NCBI RefSeq assembly: GCF_000023125.1
Contig: NC_013037.1
Location: forward strand, 6,612,501-6,676,500
Direction of reading: 5' to 3'
Length of the DNA stretch: 64,000 nt
Source of the DNA: Dyadobacter fermentans DSM 18053
GTDB taxonomy: Bacteria > Bacteroidota > Bacteroidia > Cytophagales > Spirosomataceae
Shown: piece after piece, positions 1 through 7,924 of the stretch
Numbering within the stretch: position 1 is the stretch's first letter
How the letters are laid out: each line of letters begins with the position of its first letter
Notes under the pieces: model-generated
The model's database searches: none
Told to the model about the DNA's origin: nothing
What the model saw: only the letters and a program-made list of their open reading frames with translations
Translations under genes and position numbers: made by a program

Positions 1-1318
<1,318 letters not shown>

Positions 1319-1334
1319 TAGATTATTGGTAAAA

Positions 1335-2054
1335 TTACCATTCGATTTCGCTCTTTTGTCCGGGCCTGGCATTGTACTGCTTGCGCCGGAGCTGGTAAAT
1401 ATATTGGGATTCATTCGATTTCATGGCATCCAGGATTGCGCGCGCCTGCTCTTCGCTCATGTTCATCGCTTTCAGGCTTTTGAGCAATTCCTCTTTTTTT
1501 ACGTCATCGCTCACCTCGCGTATTTCCTGCGGCGGGGCGGGAGGCGGCGCCGGCTGCACCTGATTGGGCTGCTGCTGGTTTGAGCGGCGTTTGCGCGTCG
1601 TCACATCCGACTGCTCGTCCACTCCCGAGAAGCTCTTTTTCAGGATAATATAATTGGTACGGGCCAATGCATTGCCGGGTTCGAGGCGTAGTGCGGTACG
1701 CAGGCTGGTTAATGCGCTGGCGGTGTCCTTCCTGTTCACGAGGATGAGGGCGATTTGCGCATTTGCAATAGAGGCAATGCTATGGTCGTCTATATCGCTC
1801 AGGAGCCGGTAATGTTTCAATGCCTGTTTATAATCGCGCGTTTTGTACAGTGAATGGGCCAGGTTCAGTCGCGCCGCGGGGTCCGAAAAGAGCGAGCCGT
1901 AGGTGATTTGCCGGTACAGCTCGGCCGATTGGGTAAAATCTTTTTTCTGGTAAGCCTGCTCGGCATCCAGCTTCCGCTGGTTCGCCTTGGTAATGGAATC
2001 GAACGTACGGTTATCCCAAAGCCAGAGGAGGACATAAAGGATCAGAGACGTCAT
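1335..2054 (-). CDS. TPR-repeat protein of the Bat (aerotolerance) type, BatC/BatE-like
   Basis: 239 aa. A short N-terminal hydrophobic segment ([10 protein letters not shown]) is followed by TPR-like helix pairs around residues 30-135 ([61 protein letters not shown]). A Pro/Gln-rich linker near residues 155-175 leads to a charged C-terminal helix region. In Bacteroidota, TPR proteins with this layout sit next to VWA membrane proteins in bat operons, as here, with the VWA gene 38 nt upstream. The role in stress resistance is inferred from that context; the exact Bat letter cannot be fixed. Confidence 0.7.
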   Translation of the reverse strand: MTSLILYVLLWLWDNRTFDSITKANQRKLDAEQAYQKKDFTQSAELYRQITYGSLFSDPAARLNLAHSLYKTRDYKQALKHYRLLSDIDDHSIASIANAQIALILVNRKDTASALTSLRTALRLEPGNALARTNYIILKKSFSGVDEQSDVTTRKRRSNQQQPNQVQPAPPPAPPQEIREVSDDVKKEELLKSLKAMNMSEEQARAILDAMKSNESQYIYQLRRKQYNARPGQKSEIEW

Positions 2055-2092
2055 AACGGTTCACATTTGCGTGCAAAAATAGGGAATTGCGC

Positions 2093-3055
2093 TTACAGTC
2101 GAAACGTTCCGATGGTAATTAGTACATCCAGCAGGATCAGCACCAGCGCCGCGCCTAGGAAATAATAGTATTTGTTCGAAACGACAGTGATCGTCCGCGA
2201 ATCTACCAATGCGCCCTCAGCCTGGTTAATGTCGCTGATCAGCTTCTGAATGTCGTTTTTGGAATTATTCAACTCATAATAGCTGCCCCGCGAGGAGTTG
2301 GCGATGCCGCGCAGGAAATTCTCGTCCAGCTTGCTGATCACCAGCTTGTCGTTTTTGTCCTTCAACGGCTTCCCGTTCTCCTGAATGCTGATGCCCACTT
2401 TCGTACCCACGGCCACCGAATATACCCCGATGCCGAAGCGGCGCAGGTTATTGAATAATGCATTGGTGCAGCTGCTGCTGTTCTCGCCATCGGTAAATAG
2501 CACCATCATTTTGGCCCGGCTCGTCGGGTCGGCGGAGTTCATCAGCTTATTGTAGGCCATTTCAATGGCGCCGCACACATTGGTACCATTCGTTGGGAGC
2601 AGGTCTGTTTGCAGCGACTGGATAAACAGTTCGAGCGCGGCTGCGTCGTACGTGAGCGGCACGTGTATGTAGGCGTCGTTGGAGAAGATGATGATCCCGA
2701 TGCGGTTCGCGCGTTCGTTTTCGATGAACCGGTTGAGCTCAAACTTGACTTTTTCCAGGCGCGAGGGCGTCACGTCCGCTGCATCCATGGATTTCGAAAG
2801 ATCGACGACCATGAAAATATCCTTACCCTTCGCCTGAATGTCGCGCTCGGCCTCTCCGAACGACGGGCCGAGGAGGCTGATGATCAAAAGTGAGAAGGTA
2901 ATGCTGCGCAAAAAGAGTTTGATGATAAGTGTGCGGGCGGTGGTTTGGAGCTGCCTCGCGATCCTCACAGTGCGGATTATGTAAGCTGTGTAAGCGAAAA
3001 TGAAAAAAAATATAAAAAAATATTCGGTGCTTCCAAAGGGGTAATTCCAGTTCAT
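2093..3055 (-). CDS. VWA-domain membrane protein, BatA/BatB-like
   Basis: 320 aa from ATG 3055, just before the first membrane segment; an ATG at 3088 adds 11 atypical residues. Two N-terminal membrane segments (FFIFFFIFAYTAYII and a second around residues 45-65) precede a von Willebrand A domain with the metal-site motif D-L-S-K-S (DxSxS) and FTDGEN. A C-terminal membrane helix (YYFLGAALVLILLDVLITI) ends the protein. This is the usual plan of BatA/BatB proteins. It heads the minus-strand group that continues into the TPR gene and purC. The VWA domain faces the periplasm in the family model. Confidence 0.8.
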   Translation of the reverse strand: MNWNYPFGSTEYFFIFFFIFAYTAYIIRTVRIARQLQTTARTLIIKLFLRSITFSLLIISLLGPSFGEAERDIQAKGKDIFMVVDLSKSMDAADVTPSRLEKVKFELNRFIENERANRIGIIIFSNDAYIHVPLTYDAAALELFIQSLQTDLLPTNGTNVCGAIEMAYNKLMNSADPTSRAKMMVLFTDGENSSSCTNALFNNLRRFGIGVYSVAVGTKVGISIQENGKPLKDKNDKLVISKLDENFLRGIANSSRGSYYELNNSKNDIQKLISDINQAEGALVDSRTITVVSNKYYYFLGAALVLILLDVLITIGTFRL

Positions 3056-3133
3056 AATGAACGCATTGTGTAATTTAATGTCGGGCAAAAATAGGTATTT
3101 CAGGCTTCTGGTGAAGTTTTTTTTCTTGAAATG

Positions 3134-3166
3134 TTTGCTTTTCTGATTTTTGACCAGCTATATTTG
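3134..3166 (+). promoter_or_regulatory. Bacteroidota-type promoter of the tRNA operon
   Basis: TTTG at 3134-3137, a 21-nt spacer and TATATTTG at 3159-3166 fit the Bacteroidota -33/-7 consensus (TTTG-N19-21-TAnnTTTG). The tRNA-Ser gene begins 23 nt after the -7 box, and three tRNA genes follow on the same strand. Confidence 0.75.
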
Positions 3167-3188
3167 CACTCCCGAACGACGGAAGAAC

Positions 3189-3275
3189 GGAGGGATGGGT
3201 GAGTGGCTGAAACCAGTAGTTTGCTAAACTGCCGTACTCGCAAGGGTACCGCGGGTTCGAATCCCGCTTCCTCCA
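3189..3275 (+). tRNA. tRNA-Ser (GCT)
   Basis: 87 nt with a seven-pair acceptor stem (GGAGGGA with TTCCTCC, one G-T pair), an anticodon stem GTAGT/ACTGC with loop TTGCTAA giving anticodon GCT, a long variable arm (TACTCGCAAGGGTA) and T arm GCGGG-TTCGAAT-CCCGC. The long variable arm and GCT anticodon mark tRNA-Ser for AGC/AGU codons. The 3' CCA is not encoded. Confidence 0.95.
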
Positions 3276-3332
3276 CAGCGGTTTCCGAACGTTCACCAAA
3301 GGGGTCTTTCTTAAAGTAGAAAGAAAATAATT

Positions 3333-3407
<75 letters not shown>

Positions 3408-3414
3408 AACAAGC

Positions 3415-3468
3415 AAAAAGGCAGTAAGCCGTATGCAGTAAAACTGCACTGCTGACTGCCTTTTTTTT
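3415..3468 (+). terminator. Rho-independent terminator after tRNA-Pro
   Basis: GGCAGT at 3420-3425 pairs with ACTGCC at 3455-3460 around an internal hairpin, followed by eight T residues (3461-3468). It sits between tRNA-Pro and tRNA-Arg, so tRNA-Arg may depend on read-through or on a weak promoter of its own. Confidence 0.75.
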
Positions 3469-3474
3469 ATGACC

Positions 3475-3548
3475 GGTCCCGTAGCTCAGCTGGATAGAGC
3501 AACTGCCTTCTAAGCAGTAGGTCTTGTGTTCGAATCACAACGGGATCA
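3475..3548 (+). tRNA. tRNA-Arg (TCT), integration target rebuilt at attL
   Basis: 74 nt. Acceptor GGTCCCG/CGGGATC (one G-T pair), D arm TAGCTCAGCTGGATAGAGCA, anticodon stem ACTGC/GCAGT around CTTCTAA (anticodon TCT), T arm TTGTG-TTCGAAT-CACAA. The part from 3499 onward also occurs at 47362-47417. The gene is therefore a hybrid: host 5' half plus a 3' half restored by the prophage. Function should be intact, because the only difference between the two copies is one base at 3507. Confidence 0.95.
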
Positions 3549-3554
3549 CTTGAA
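3499..3554 (+). repeat. attL: 56-bp direct repeat at the left end of the prophage
   Basis: This stretch runs from the D-arm end through the 3' end of tRNA-Arg and six bases beyond. It is repeated at 47362-47417 with a single difference (C at 3507, A at 47369). Target duplication in a tRNA 3' half is the classical signature of tyrosine-recombinase integration, and an integrase gene lies next to the right copy. Confidence 0.92.
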
Positions 3555-3558
3555 AATC

Positions 3559-3590
3559 AAGCACTTGGATTAGATTCTAAGTGCTTTTTT
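3559..3590 (+). terminator. Terminator after tRNA-Arg (prophage copy)
   Basis: AAGCACTT at 3559-3566 pairs with AAGTGCTT at 3579-3586, followed by T residues. A close relative (differences in loop and stem ends) stands after attR at 47421-47453. The phage thus supplied not only the tRNA 3' end but also a substitute terminator. Confidence 0.75.
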
Positions 3591-3640
3591 GTTGCAATGA
3601 AATTAGAGTTGCAATACGACTTGCAATAATATATGCAATA
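3591..3640. promoter_or_regulatory. Candidate integrase arm-type sites, left end
   Basis: TTGCAAT recurs at 3592, 3609 and 3621, with a partial copy (ATGCAATA) at 3633; GTTGCAATAC is at 3608-3617. The same 10-mer occurs twice at the right end (47219-47228, 47231-47240) and inverted next to the attR core (47357-47366). Repeats confined to both flanks of the att cores are what arm-type binding sites of a lambda-like integrase look like. Binding itself is inferred. Confidence 0.5.
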
Positions 3641-3665
3641 AAAAAGCCCGACTCATGCCGGGCTT
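3639..3665 (-). terminator. Terminator of the leftward cargo operon
   Basis: On the minus strand AAGCCCG (3665-3659) and CGGGCTT (3650-3644) form a stem around a short loop and run into a T-rich tail (3643-3639). It lies 20 nt after the stop codon of the 69-aa gene. Confidence 0.75.
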
Positions 3666-3684
3666 AAACTCTGGATCACTTAAT

Positions 3685-3894
3685 CTACCAAGGTCTGTGG
3701 AAAGTGGCGAACTGGTTGATTAGAACGCATGTTGCGATGACCGAAATAAGTAACTTCACCGGGAGCACCCCGAATAAATACTCGTTAAGGATTTTCAGCT
3801 TACCAAACGCTAAATTCACCAAGAAATACACGATGCCATTCGCCACAATGAACGTACAAGCCATCGACAGGCTGTTTAAAATTGATGGAATCAT
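3685..3894 (-). CDS. Small membrane protein, two predicted helices, unknown function
   Basis: 69 aa with hydrophobic stretches at about residues 8-28 (MACTFIVANGIVYFLVNLAF) and 42-60 (VLPVKLLISVIATCVLIN). The start codon overlaps the stop codon of the upstream 386-aa-frame gene (ATGA at 3891-3894), so the two are translationally coupled and probably work together. No family was recognised. Its place next to attL is typical of lysogeny cargo genes. Confidence 0.6.
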   Translation of the reverse strand: MIPSILNSLSMACTFIVANGIVYFLVNLAFGKLKILNEYLFGVLPVKLLISVIATCVLINQFATFHRPW

Positions 3895-4967
3895 TTTGGA
3901 TTGTCTTTGTTGGTTGAGAATTGTTTGAGTAGTTGAAGAGCGTCCTCTGGAGGCATCACTTTGAGTGAATCCAAGCTACGAACTAGTCTGTCCTTAATTT
4001 CTCGATCCTGTGCGTTATTTTTATAATCAATTATTTTTTGAACTGCGCCATCTGTGCTTAAATCAAGGTCGAAGTCTTGAAACTTAATCTTCAGCCCACC
4101 TCCAAAGAGCACAATGCCAAATGAGGCAACCACAACCGCTACTAGGAGGGCTAACTTAATGTTTCGAGAGGTTAACTGTATTCTGCCCGGCGAGTTGAGG
4201 TTGATTTTGATGTCCACATGGTCTGTTGTAAACGGTAGATCATACGCCGTTATTATTCCGTCGACAGATTGCATCAAGTAGTGCCCGAGCGCGAATAAAT
4301 CTTTGGCACTAATTTCGCCTTCCTGCTCTACTGATAGAACAACCGACGCCTCATTGTCCCTCGCGAAAAAAGATTTTACGCTTCGCTCAATTATATCACC
4401 ATATGCCGTCACATTGCTAATTGCCTGGTGGGCTTGTAGCATCTTGTACATATACGGGTCGATATGCCTCTTTCTAATCTCCCTCATCCATCTAACCTTT
4501 CTGGACAACCGATAATTTGAATTGATACCAGACGGAACGTCGGTAGCCTCTTGGAAAACGCGTTGCGCCAGTTCCGGGGTCTCTATTAGGTCGGACTTAA
4601 CAACACCAATTGTAACTTCGTCGGTTCCACTTGAGGGAATTATCACTATGTCATCTTTTTTTACTTCAAAGGCAAATCGAGAAATTTGCCCTGCAATCAG
4701 ACCAACACTATCTAAGTCAAATCTCCGAGTTAATAACTCTTTGACTGCTCGCCGCAGAAACTTTTCCTCGCTTGGGGTATTGCTCCAGATTTCCTCAAGT
4801 GATCTTTTTGCAAAATACCCGTGTTCAATAGAAATGAGGCCATTGTTTTTAAATGGATTATATAGATTTCCAGACTGTGTTCTAACCAGCCAGTACTTTT
4901 TAGTGTCGGGGATAATGGAGAGATTTGATTCGATTAGTTCTAAATCTTCAAGTAGAGTTGAGGTCAT
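3891..4967 (-). CDS. Membrane-anchored protein with N-terminal EVE/Mrr-N-like domain
   Basis: 358 aa from ATG 4967; a longer start at 5051 adds residues unlike the rest. Near residues 20-45 stands YWLVRTQSGNLYNPFKNNGL, and near 95-120 SRFAFEVKKDDIVIIPSS. Together they resemble the EVE/YTH-like PUA fold at the front of Mrr-type restriction proteins, where the signature is a W-x-x-R strand and an R-F-x-x-E/V-x-x-G/D-D-x-V strand. A membrane helix (LALLVAVVVASFGIVLF) lies around 270-287, followed by a charged helical tail. No nuclease motif was seen. The call of the N-terminal fold is from pattern only. Possible role: nucleic-acid sensing in phage exclusion (inference). Confidence 0.6.
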   Translation of the reverse strand: MTSTLLEDLELIESNLSIIPDTKKYWLVRTQSGNLYNPFKNNGLISIEHGYFAKRSLEEIWSNTPSEEKFLRRAVKELLTRRFDLDSVGLIAGQISRFAFEVKKDDIVIIPSSGTDEVTIGVVKSDLIETPELAQRVFQEATDVPSGINSNYRLSRKVRWMREIRKRHIDPYMYKMLQAHQAISNVTAYGDIIERSVKSFFARDNEASVVLSVEQEGEISAKDLFALGHYLMQSVDGIITAYDLPFTTDHVDIKINLNSPGRIQLTSRNIKLALLVAVVVASFGIVLFGGGLKIKFQDFDLDLSTDGAVQKIIDYKNNAQDREIKDRLVRSLDSLKVMPPEDALQLLKQFSTNKDNPK

Positions 4968-5092
4968 CAGAGGATGTGTAAGATTAAACTTTGGGATTAG
5001 ATAAACTTGACAGAAGTAAGTTGAAACTAAATAATTTCTACCTATTCTCAAATAAAATGGTTAGGCGTTGAATAGCCATATGCAAAACTATT

Positions 5093-5100
5093 CGGTTTCT
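5093..5100 (-). promoter_or_regulatory. Candidate -7 element for the leftward cargo operon
   Basis: The minus strand reads TAGTTTTG at 5100-5093, a full match to TAnnTTTG, about 125 nt before ATG 4967. No convincing -33 TTTG at the right distance was found, so this is a candidate only. Confidence 0.35.
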
Positions 5101-5138
5101 TTGAAACAGAGGCAATTCGCCCGTAGACTTGTTCCGAG

Positions 5139-5540
5139 TTATTCGCATTCAAAAACTTTGGTATTTTGGAGATTCTTATCAAAATTAAAGCACCATTTTT
5201 CTACGTTGTAGCCCCCAAAAGAGTTTTTTGCCCTGTACTTAATCGATGCCTGATAATACAGTTTTTTAGTCTTATTGGTAACTTCAAATTCTTCATGCTG
5301 TATTTCGTCGAAGCTATCAGGATCTTTCAGATTCTTCTTGATATGTGACTTGACCAGGTAGCGAATAGTCCTCAAATTCTCTTTTTGTCGATTATATTCC
5401 GCTTGCAATGAATCCTGCCTTTTTTGCTCTGTAATCTGCTCGGGAGTTAGTGGCTTGGCAGGTTCATCAGATAATTTTAGTGCCGCGAATAGCACTATAA
5501 AAATTAGAATTCCCACTAATAGCTTTTCTTTTCCACTCAT
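5139..5540 (-). CDS. Membrane-anchored small protein of unknown function
   Basis: 133 aa. An N-terminal helix (LLVGILIFIVLFAALKL, residues 6-22) is followed by a coiled-coil-prone charged region (residues 33-60). A C-terminal part contains KNLKDPDSFDEIQ and KYRAKNSFGGYNVE, a pattern I know from many short uncharacterised bacterial proteins with a KDPxSF motif. It starts 12 nt after the repressor gene stop and is probably expressed in the lysogen with it. Cys113 and Cys132 could pair in the periplasm. No function is proposed. Confidence 0.6.
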   Translation of the reverse strand: MSGKEKLLVGILIFIVLFAALKLSDEPAKPLTPEQITEQKRQDSLQAEYNRQKENLRTIRYLVKSHIKKNLKDPDSFDEIQHEEFEVTNKTKKLYYQASIKYRAKNSFGGYNVEKWCFNFDKNLQNTKVFECE

Positions 5541-5552
5541 AAATTTGATAGA

Positions 5553-6362
5553 TTAATCCAAGGGTTCGGTTCTGGCCTTAACATAGTATATCTCCCGCAC
5601 ATCAGCAAGGGAAAGCTCGAAGTCTGGGTACATTTCCTTGTCGGGATTTAGTGAATGGCAAACTATGATGCCCTCGTCTACCTTGTGGTCAATTATCTCC
5701 TTGATCTGGATTCCGTCAATGGTTACGAGGATGAAATACTTATACTTGTGAATGTGCAGCTTACTTCTCCAATGTTTTTGATACAGCTTGCGTCCTGTAA
5801 GTATGTCGCCATCGGCGAACGATTTCCTAAGGCCATTGTCCATGCTGTCCCCGCGCACCTCGAATGACCTGTACACGCCGAGCGTGAGATTCTTCATTAC
5901 AACAGTATGCCGAGGAAGGTCATCCACGTAAACGGCATCGGACCAGCCTGCAACATACCCAGCGTAAGCATACTGTTCAACCAGCGGGCAGATTACCAAA
6001 TATTGATCATCGCCGAGGTGACGAAATTCCGTCGAATCTTCTCGTTTTATTAGTTCTAGATCTTCTTCTTCGCCTGGCTGAGGAATATTTATCGGAATAG
6101 CATTTGGTGCCGGTTTTGGATTTTTTGAGATCTCGAATTCGGCCGATCTCAGCATTGGCCCTTCGCCTTTTAGGAGCCATGCCGGGCTTATCTCAGGGAA
6201 TTTTGATACGATATTTTCTAATTTATCGACGCCTATCGATTTGTTATTTTTGATTTGACTCGCCAAAGACCCATTGGAGAACCCAACAAGCTTTTCGAAT
6301 GAAGCAACAGTAAAACCTTGACTATCAATAAATTCTTTAATTCTTTGGATGGTTCCTGCCAT
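5553..6362 (-). CDS. Phage repressor, HTH plus S24 (LexA-like) peptidase domain
   Basis: 269 aa. The N-terminal HTH covers about residues 1-65 (FTVASFEKLVGFSNGSLASQ as recognition unit; ending SPAWLLKGEGPM, the usual end of CI-type HTH domains). The C-terminal S24 domain has the nucleophile in R-G-D-S-M (Ser173) and a Lys in IQIKEI (Lys221). Ala-Gly at 138-139 lies 35 residues before Ser173, the distance seen in LexA, so it is the likely self-cleavage point. The gene faces away from the early operon and shares the control region 6363-6700. It should keep the prophage silent and respond to RecA. Confidence 0.9.
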   Translation of the reverse strand: MAGTIQRIKEFIDSQGFTVASFEKLVGFSNGSLASQIKNNKSIGVDKLENIVSKFPEISPAWLLKGEGPMLRSAEFEISKNPKPAPNAIPINIPQPGEEEDLELIKREDSTEFRHLGDDQYLVICPLVEQYAYAGYVAGWSDAVYVDDLPRHTVVMKNLTLGVYRSFEVRGDSMDNGLRKSFADGDILTGRKLYQKHWRSKLHIHKYKYFILVTIDGIQIKEIIDHKVDEGIIVCHSLNPDKEMYPDFELSLADVREIYYVKARTEPLD

Positions 6363-6429
6363 TTATTCAAATTATTTTTAAGAAATATCATAACCATGTT
6401 TGGAAGATTAAGAAATTTCTTATTCTTTT

Positions 6430-6450
6430 GTATCGTCTTCTTTACGATAC
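6430..6450. promoter_or_regulatory. Operator-like palindrome between repressor and early genes
   Basis: GTATCGT (6430-6436), a seven-base spacer and ACGATAC (6444-6450) make a perfect inverted repeat 68 nt upstream of the repressor start. This is the best candidate for the repressor binding site. No second full copy was seen in the window. Confidence 0.5.
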
Positions 6451-6539
6451 GCAAAGTACAACGGAAGATCAAGAACAAAAAATTGTGTGATTTAACGGTA
6501 TACGTCAAAATATTGATAGAGGAGGGTTTACAGAAGAAT

Positions 6540-6695
6540 GGCGGCCGGTGCTTGCTGGCCGCCAACTTAAAAACCGAAAGATTTTATTGTTGAAGTGTGT
6601 ATCACTTTGGTAGCGGGTTGTGCCTGCTACCAACTTTCAACAAACCAGATTGTATTTCATCAACAAGCTAAATAGAAAGTCCGGTGTCACGCCGG
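6540..6695 (+). ncRNA. Structured leader with three hairpins before the early operon
   Basis: Within this gene-free stretch are three stems. GGCGGCC (6540-6546) pairs with GGCCGCC (6557-6563). TTGGTAGCGGG (6607-6617) pairs with CCTGCTACCAA (6623-6633). CCGGTG (6681-6686) pairs with CGCCGG (6690-6695). The tRNA-like element begins six bases after the last stem. An A/T-rich tail after the first stem could act as a terminator of short leader transcripts. Whether this is one RNA is inferred from layout. Confidence 0.4.
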
Positions 6696-6700
6696 CAAAC

Positions 6701-6804
6701 GCGCAGGTGGCGGAACTGGTAGACGCAAGGCGGAGAGTAAGTTGAGCTCGCAAGGACAACGAAGCCCTAAACTCTTCATGCAGGTTCGAATCCTGCCCTA
6801 CGCA
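6701..6804 (+). tRNA. tRNA-Leu-like element with no normal anticodon arm
   Basis: 104 nt. Acceptor strands GCGCAGG and CCTACGC pair except for one C-A mismatch. The D arm (GTGGCGGAACTGGTAGACGC) is typical of tRNA-Leu, and the T arm GCAGG-TTCGAAT-CCTGC is perfect, with discriminator A at 6804. The 53 nt between D and T arms do not form a five-pair stem with a seven-base loop and T33. Instead GGAGAGT can pair with ACTCTTC around about 32 nt. It may be a decayed tRNA, a tRNA mimic or a tRNA needing processing. A working anticodon could not be assigned. Confidence 0.5.
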
Positions 6805-6827
6805 CTGTATCAAATTTCACAACTAAC

Positions 6828-7070
6828 ATGGAAGGGACTATTAAAGAGCGCCTGTTGAAGCGATTCACAGATGCACGGGAAAAGCTCGGCCCAAAGTGGC
6901 GGGAAAGGCTCGTTGAGGCAGAGCCAAAATTCGACAGTATCGAAGGGGAGCGCACAATGAACAGTGTTTCGGGCGCGGTGTCTGAACGGAGACGGTGCGG
7001 TGTAGACCGGATTGAAGCCGTGGTAGTCGCGATGGAAAAAGCACTTACCGAGCAGACTGTTGAGGCATGA
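6828..7070 (+). CDS. Small early phage protein, unknown
   Basis: 80 aa, charged and probably helical (KERLLKRFTDAREKLGPKWRERLVE...). It is the first protein gene of the rightward early operon, 23 nt after the tRNA-like element, and overlaps the next gene by four bases. No family was recognised. The position suggests an early regulatory or host-takeover role, but nothing in the sequence proves it. Confidence 0.6.
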   Translation: MEGTIKERLLKRFTDAREKLGPKWRERLVEAEPKFDSIEGERTMNSVSGAVSERRRCGVDRIEAVVVAMEKALTEQTVEA

Positions 7071-7255
7071 AGATCCTGATCAACCTTTTCGGCGGCTTGG
7101 TAGTGAGCATGGCCGTAATAATCCTCGCCTCGTTGGAGGCGCTGGTTGCATTTTTGAGCCTTCGGGTGAATTGGTCGCTAGTCCTTGTACTGGGATTGTC
7201 CGCAGTTTTCATCTCGACATTCGTGAAACGTAAAAGGTATGACCGCCATGGATAA
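7067..7255 (+). CDS. Small two-helix membrane protein, early operon
   Basis: 62 aa, almost entirely hydrophobic, with segments ILINLFGGLVVSMAVIILAS and WSLVLVLGLSAVFISTFV, ending in a basic tail (KRKRYDRHG). Start overlaps the stop of the upstream gene (ATGA). Possible roles are superinfection exclusion or an early membrane effector, by analogy with other phages; no family match is claimed. Confidence 0.55.
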   Translation: MKILINLFGGLVVSMAVIILASLEALVAFLSLRVNWSLVLVLGLSAVFISTFVKRKRYDRHG

Positions 7256-7541
7256 TCCATTTGAATACTTAGCGAGGGAGTTGGCGGAGGTAAAAAAGCT
7301 ACTCCATGACCAATCCGAGCAGCTGCGAGAGCTTCAAGGGGTGGAGAAGGACCGGAGAATGTTTCTCGGTGAGGCTGCCGAATATCTTGGAATAGCAAAG
7401 CCGACCCTTTACGCTTACCTGAGCAAAAAGAAGATCACCCATTCCAAAACGGGCAATAAGGTGATTTTCTGGAAATCGGACCTGGACGCCTTCATAAAAG
7501 GCGGAACGGTTGAGCCGAGGAGAAAACTTGCGCTGAGGTAA
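7239..7541 (+). CDS. MerR/excisionase-type helix-turn-helix DNA-binding protein
   Basis: 100 aa from ATG 7239 (an alternative ATG at 7248 gives MDNPFEYL). A coiled-coil N-terminus (residues 10-35) leads into a winged HTH of the HTH_17 class: FLGEAAEYLGIAKPTLYAYL, then KKKITHSKTGNKVIFWKSDL as the wing and last helix. Such domains occur in excisionases and in many plasmid or phage regulators. The distance from the integrase makes a pure Xis role uncertain. The start overlaps the preceding gene by 17 nt. Confidence 0.75.
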   Translation: MTAMDNPFEYLARELAEVKKLLHDQSEQLRELQGVEKDRRMFLGEAAEYLGIAKPTLYAYLSKKKITHSKTGNKVIFWKSDLDAFIKGGTVEPRRKLALR

Positions 7542-7906
7542 TGCCGAAGAAATGCGCAGTTGCCGGATGCCCGAACAATGTCTTTTCGAAGAAACATTGC
7601 CTGCGGCATCAGTACATCATTAATCCGCCGAAGCGGATCAGCCAGGTTAGTAAAACTCGGGCAAGAAAGTTGCGGGAATACGCAGACTTGAAAAAGAAGT
7701 TCTTGGAAGGCCACAGGAAGTGCCAGGCGAAGCTTCCGGATTGCGAAGTAACGGCGACTGATCTACACCACAAGGAAGGCCGAGGAAAGAACCTAAACGA
7801 GGTATCAACATGGATGGCAGTCTGCCGCCCTTGTCACGATAAAATCCACAACAGCATGAGTATGGAAGAGGCAGTGAGAAGAAAGCTCAGGATCAAAAGA
7901 ATTTAA
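7541..7906 (+). CDS. HNH-type zinc-binding endonuclease-like protein
   Basis: 121 aa. An N-terminal zinc knuckle (Cys5, Cys10, Cys20, His23) is followed by a basic linker and an HNH-like core: Cys61/Cys68, then T-D-L-H-H (74-77), Asn84 and C-R-P-C-H-D-K-I-H (95-103). HNH proteins cut or nick DNA; phage early operons often carry such genes. Start overlaps the stop of the HTH gene (TAATG). Substrate and role are unknown. Confidence 0.7.
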   Translation: MPKKCAVAGCPNNVFSKKHCLRHQYIINPPKRISQVSKTRARKLREYADLKKKFLEGHRKCQAKLPDCEVTATDLHHKEGRGKNLNEVSTWMAVCRPCHDKIHNSMSMEEAVRRKLRIKRI

Positions 7907-7924
7907 TGGATAACCCTTCGATGT

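Noticed and set aside
5093..5140. Full two-part promoter for the attL cargo operon
   Set aside because: The -7 box is good but no TTTG lies 19-21 nt upstream; only the -7 element is reported.
6396..6593. Possible Cro-like gene in the control region
   Set aside because: The open frame crosses the operator palindrome and a hairpin and encodes a Phe/Lys-rich sequence without an HTH.
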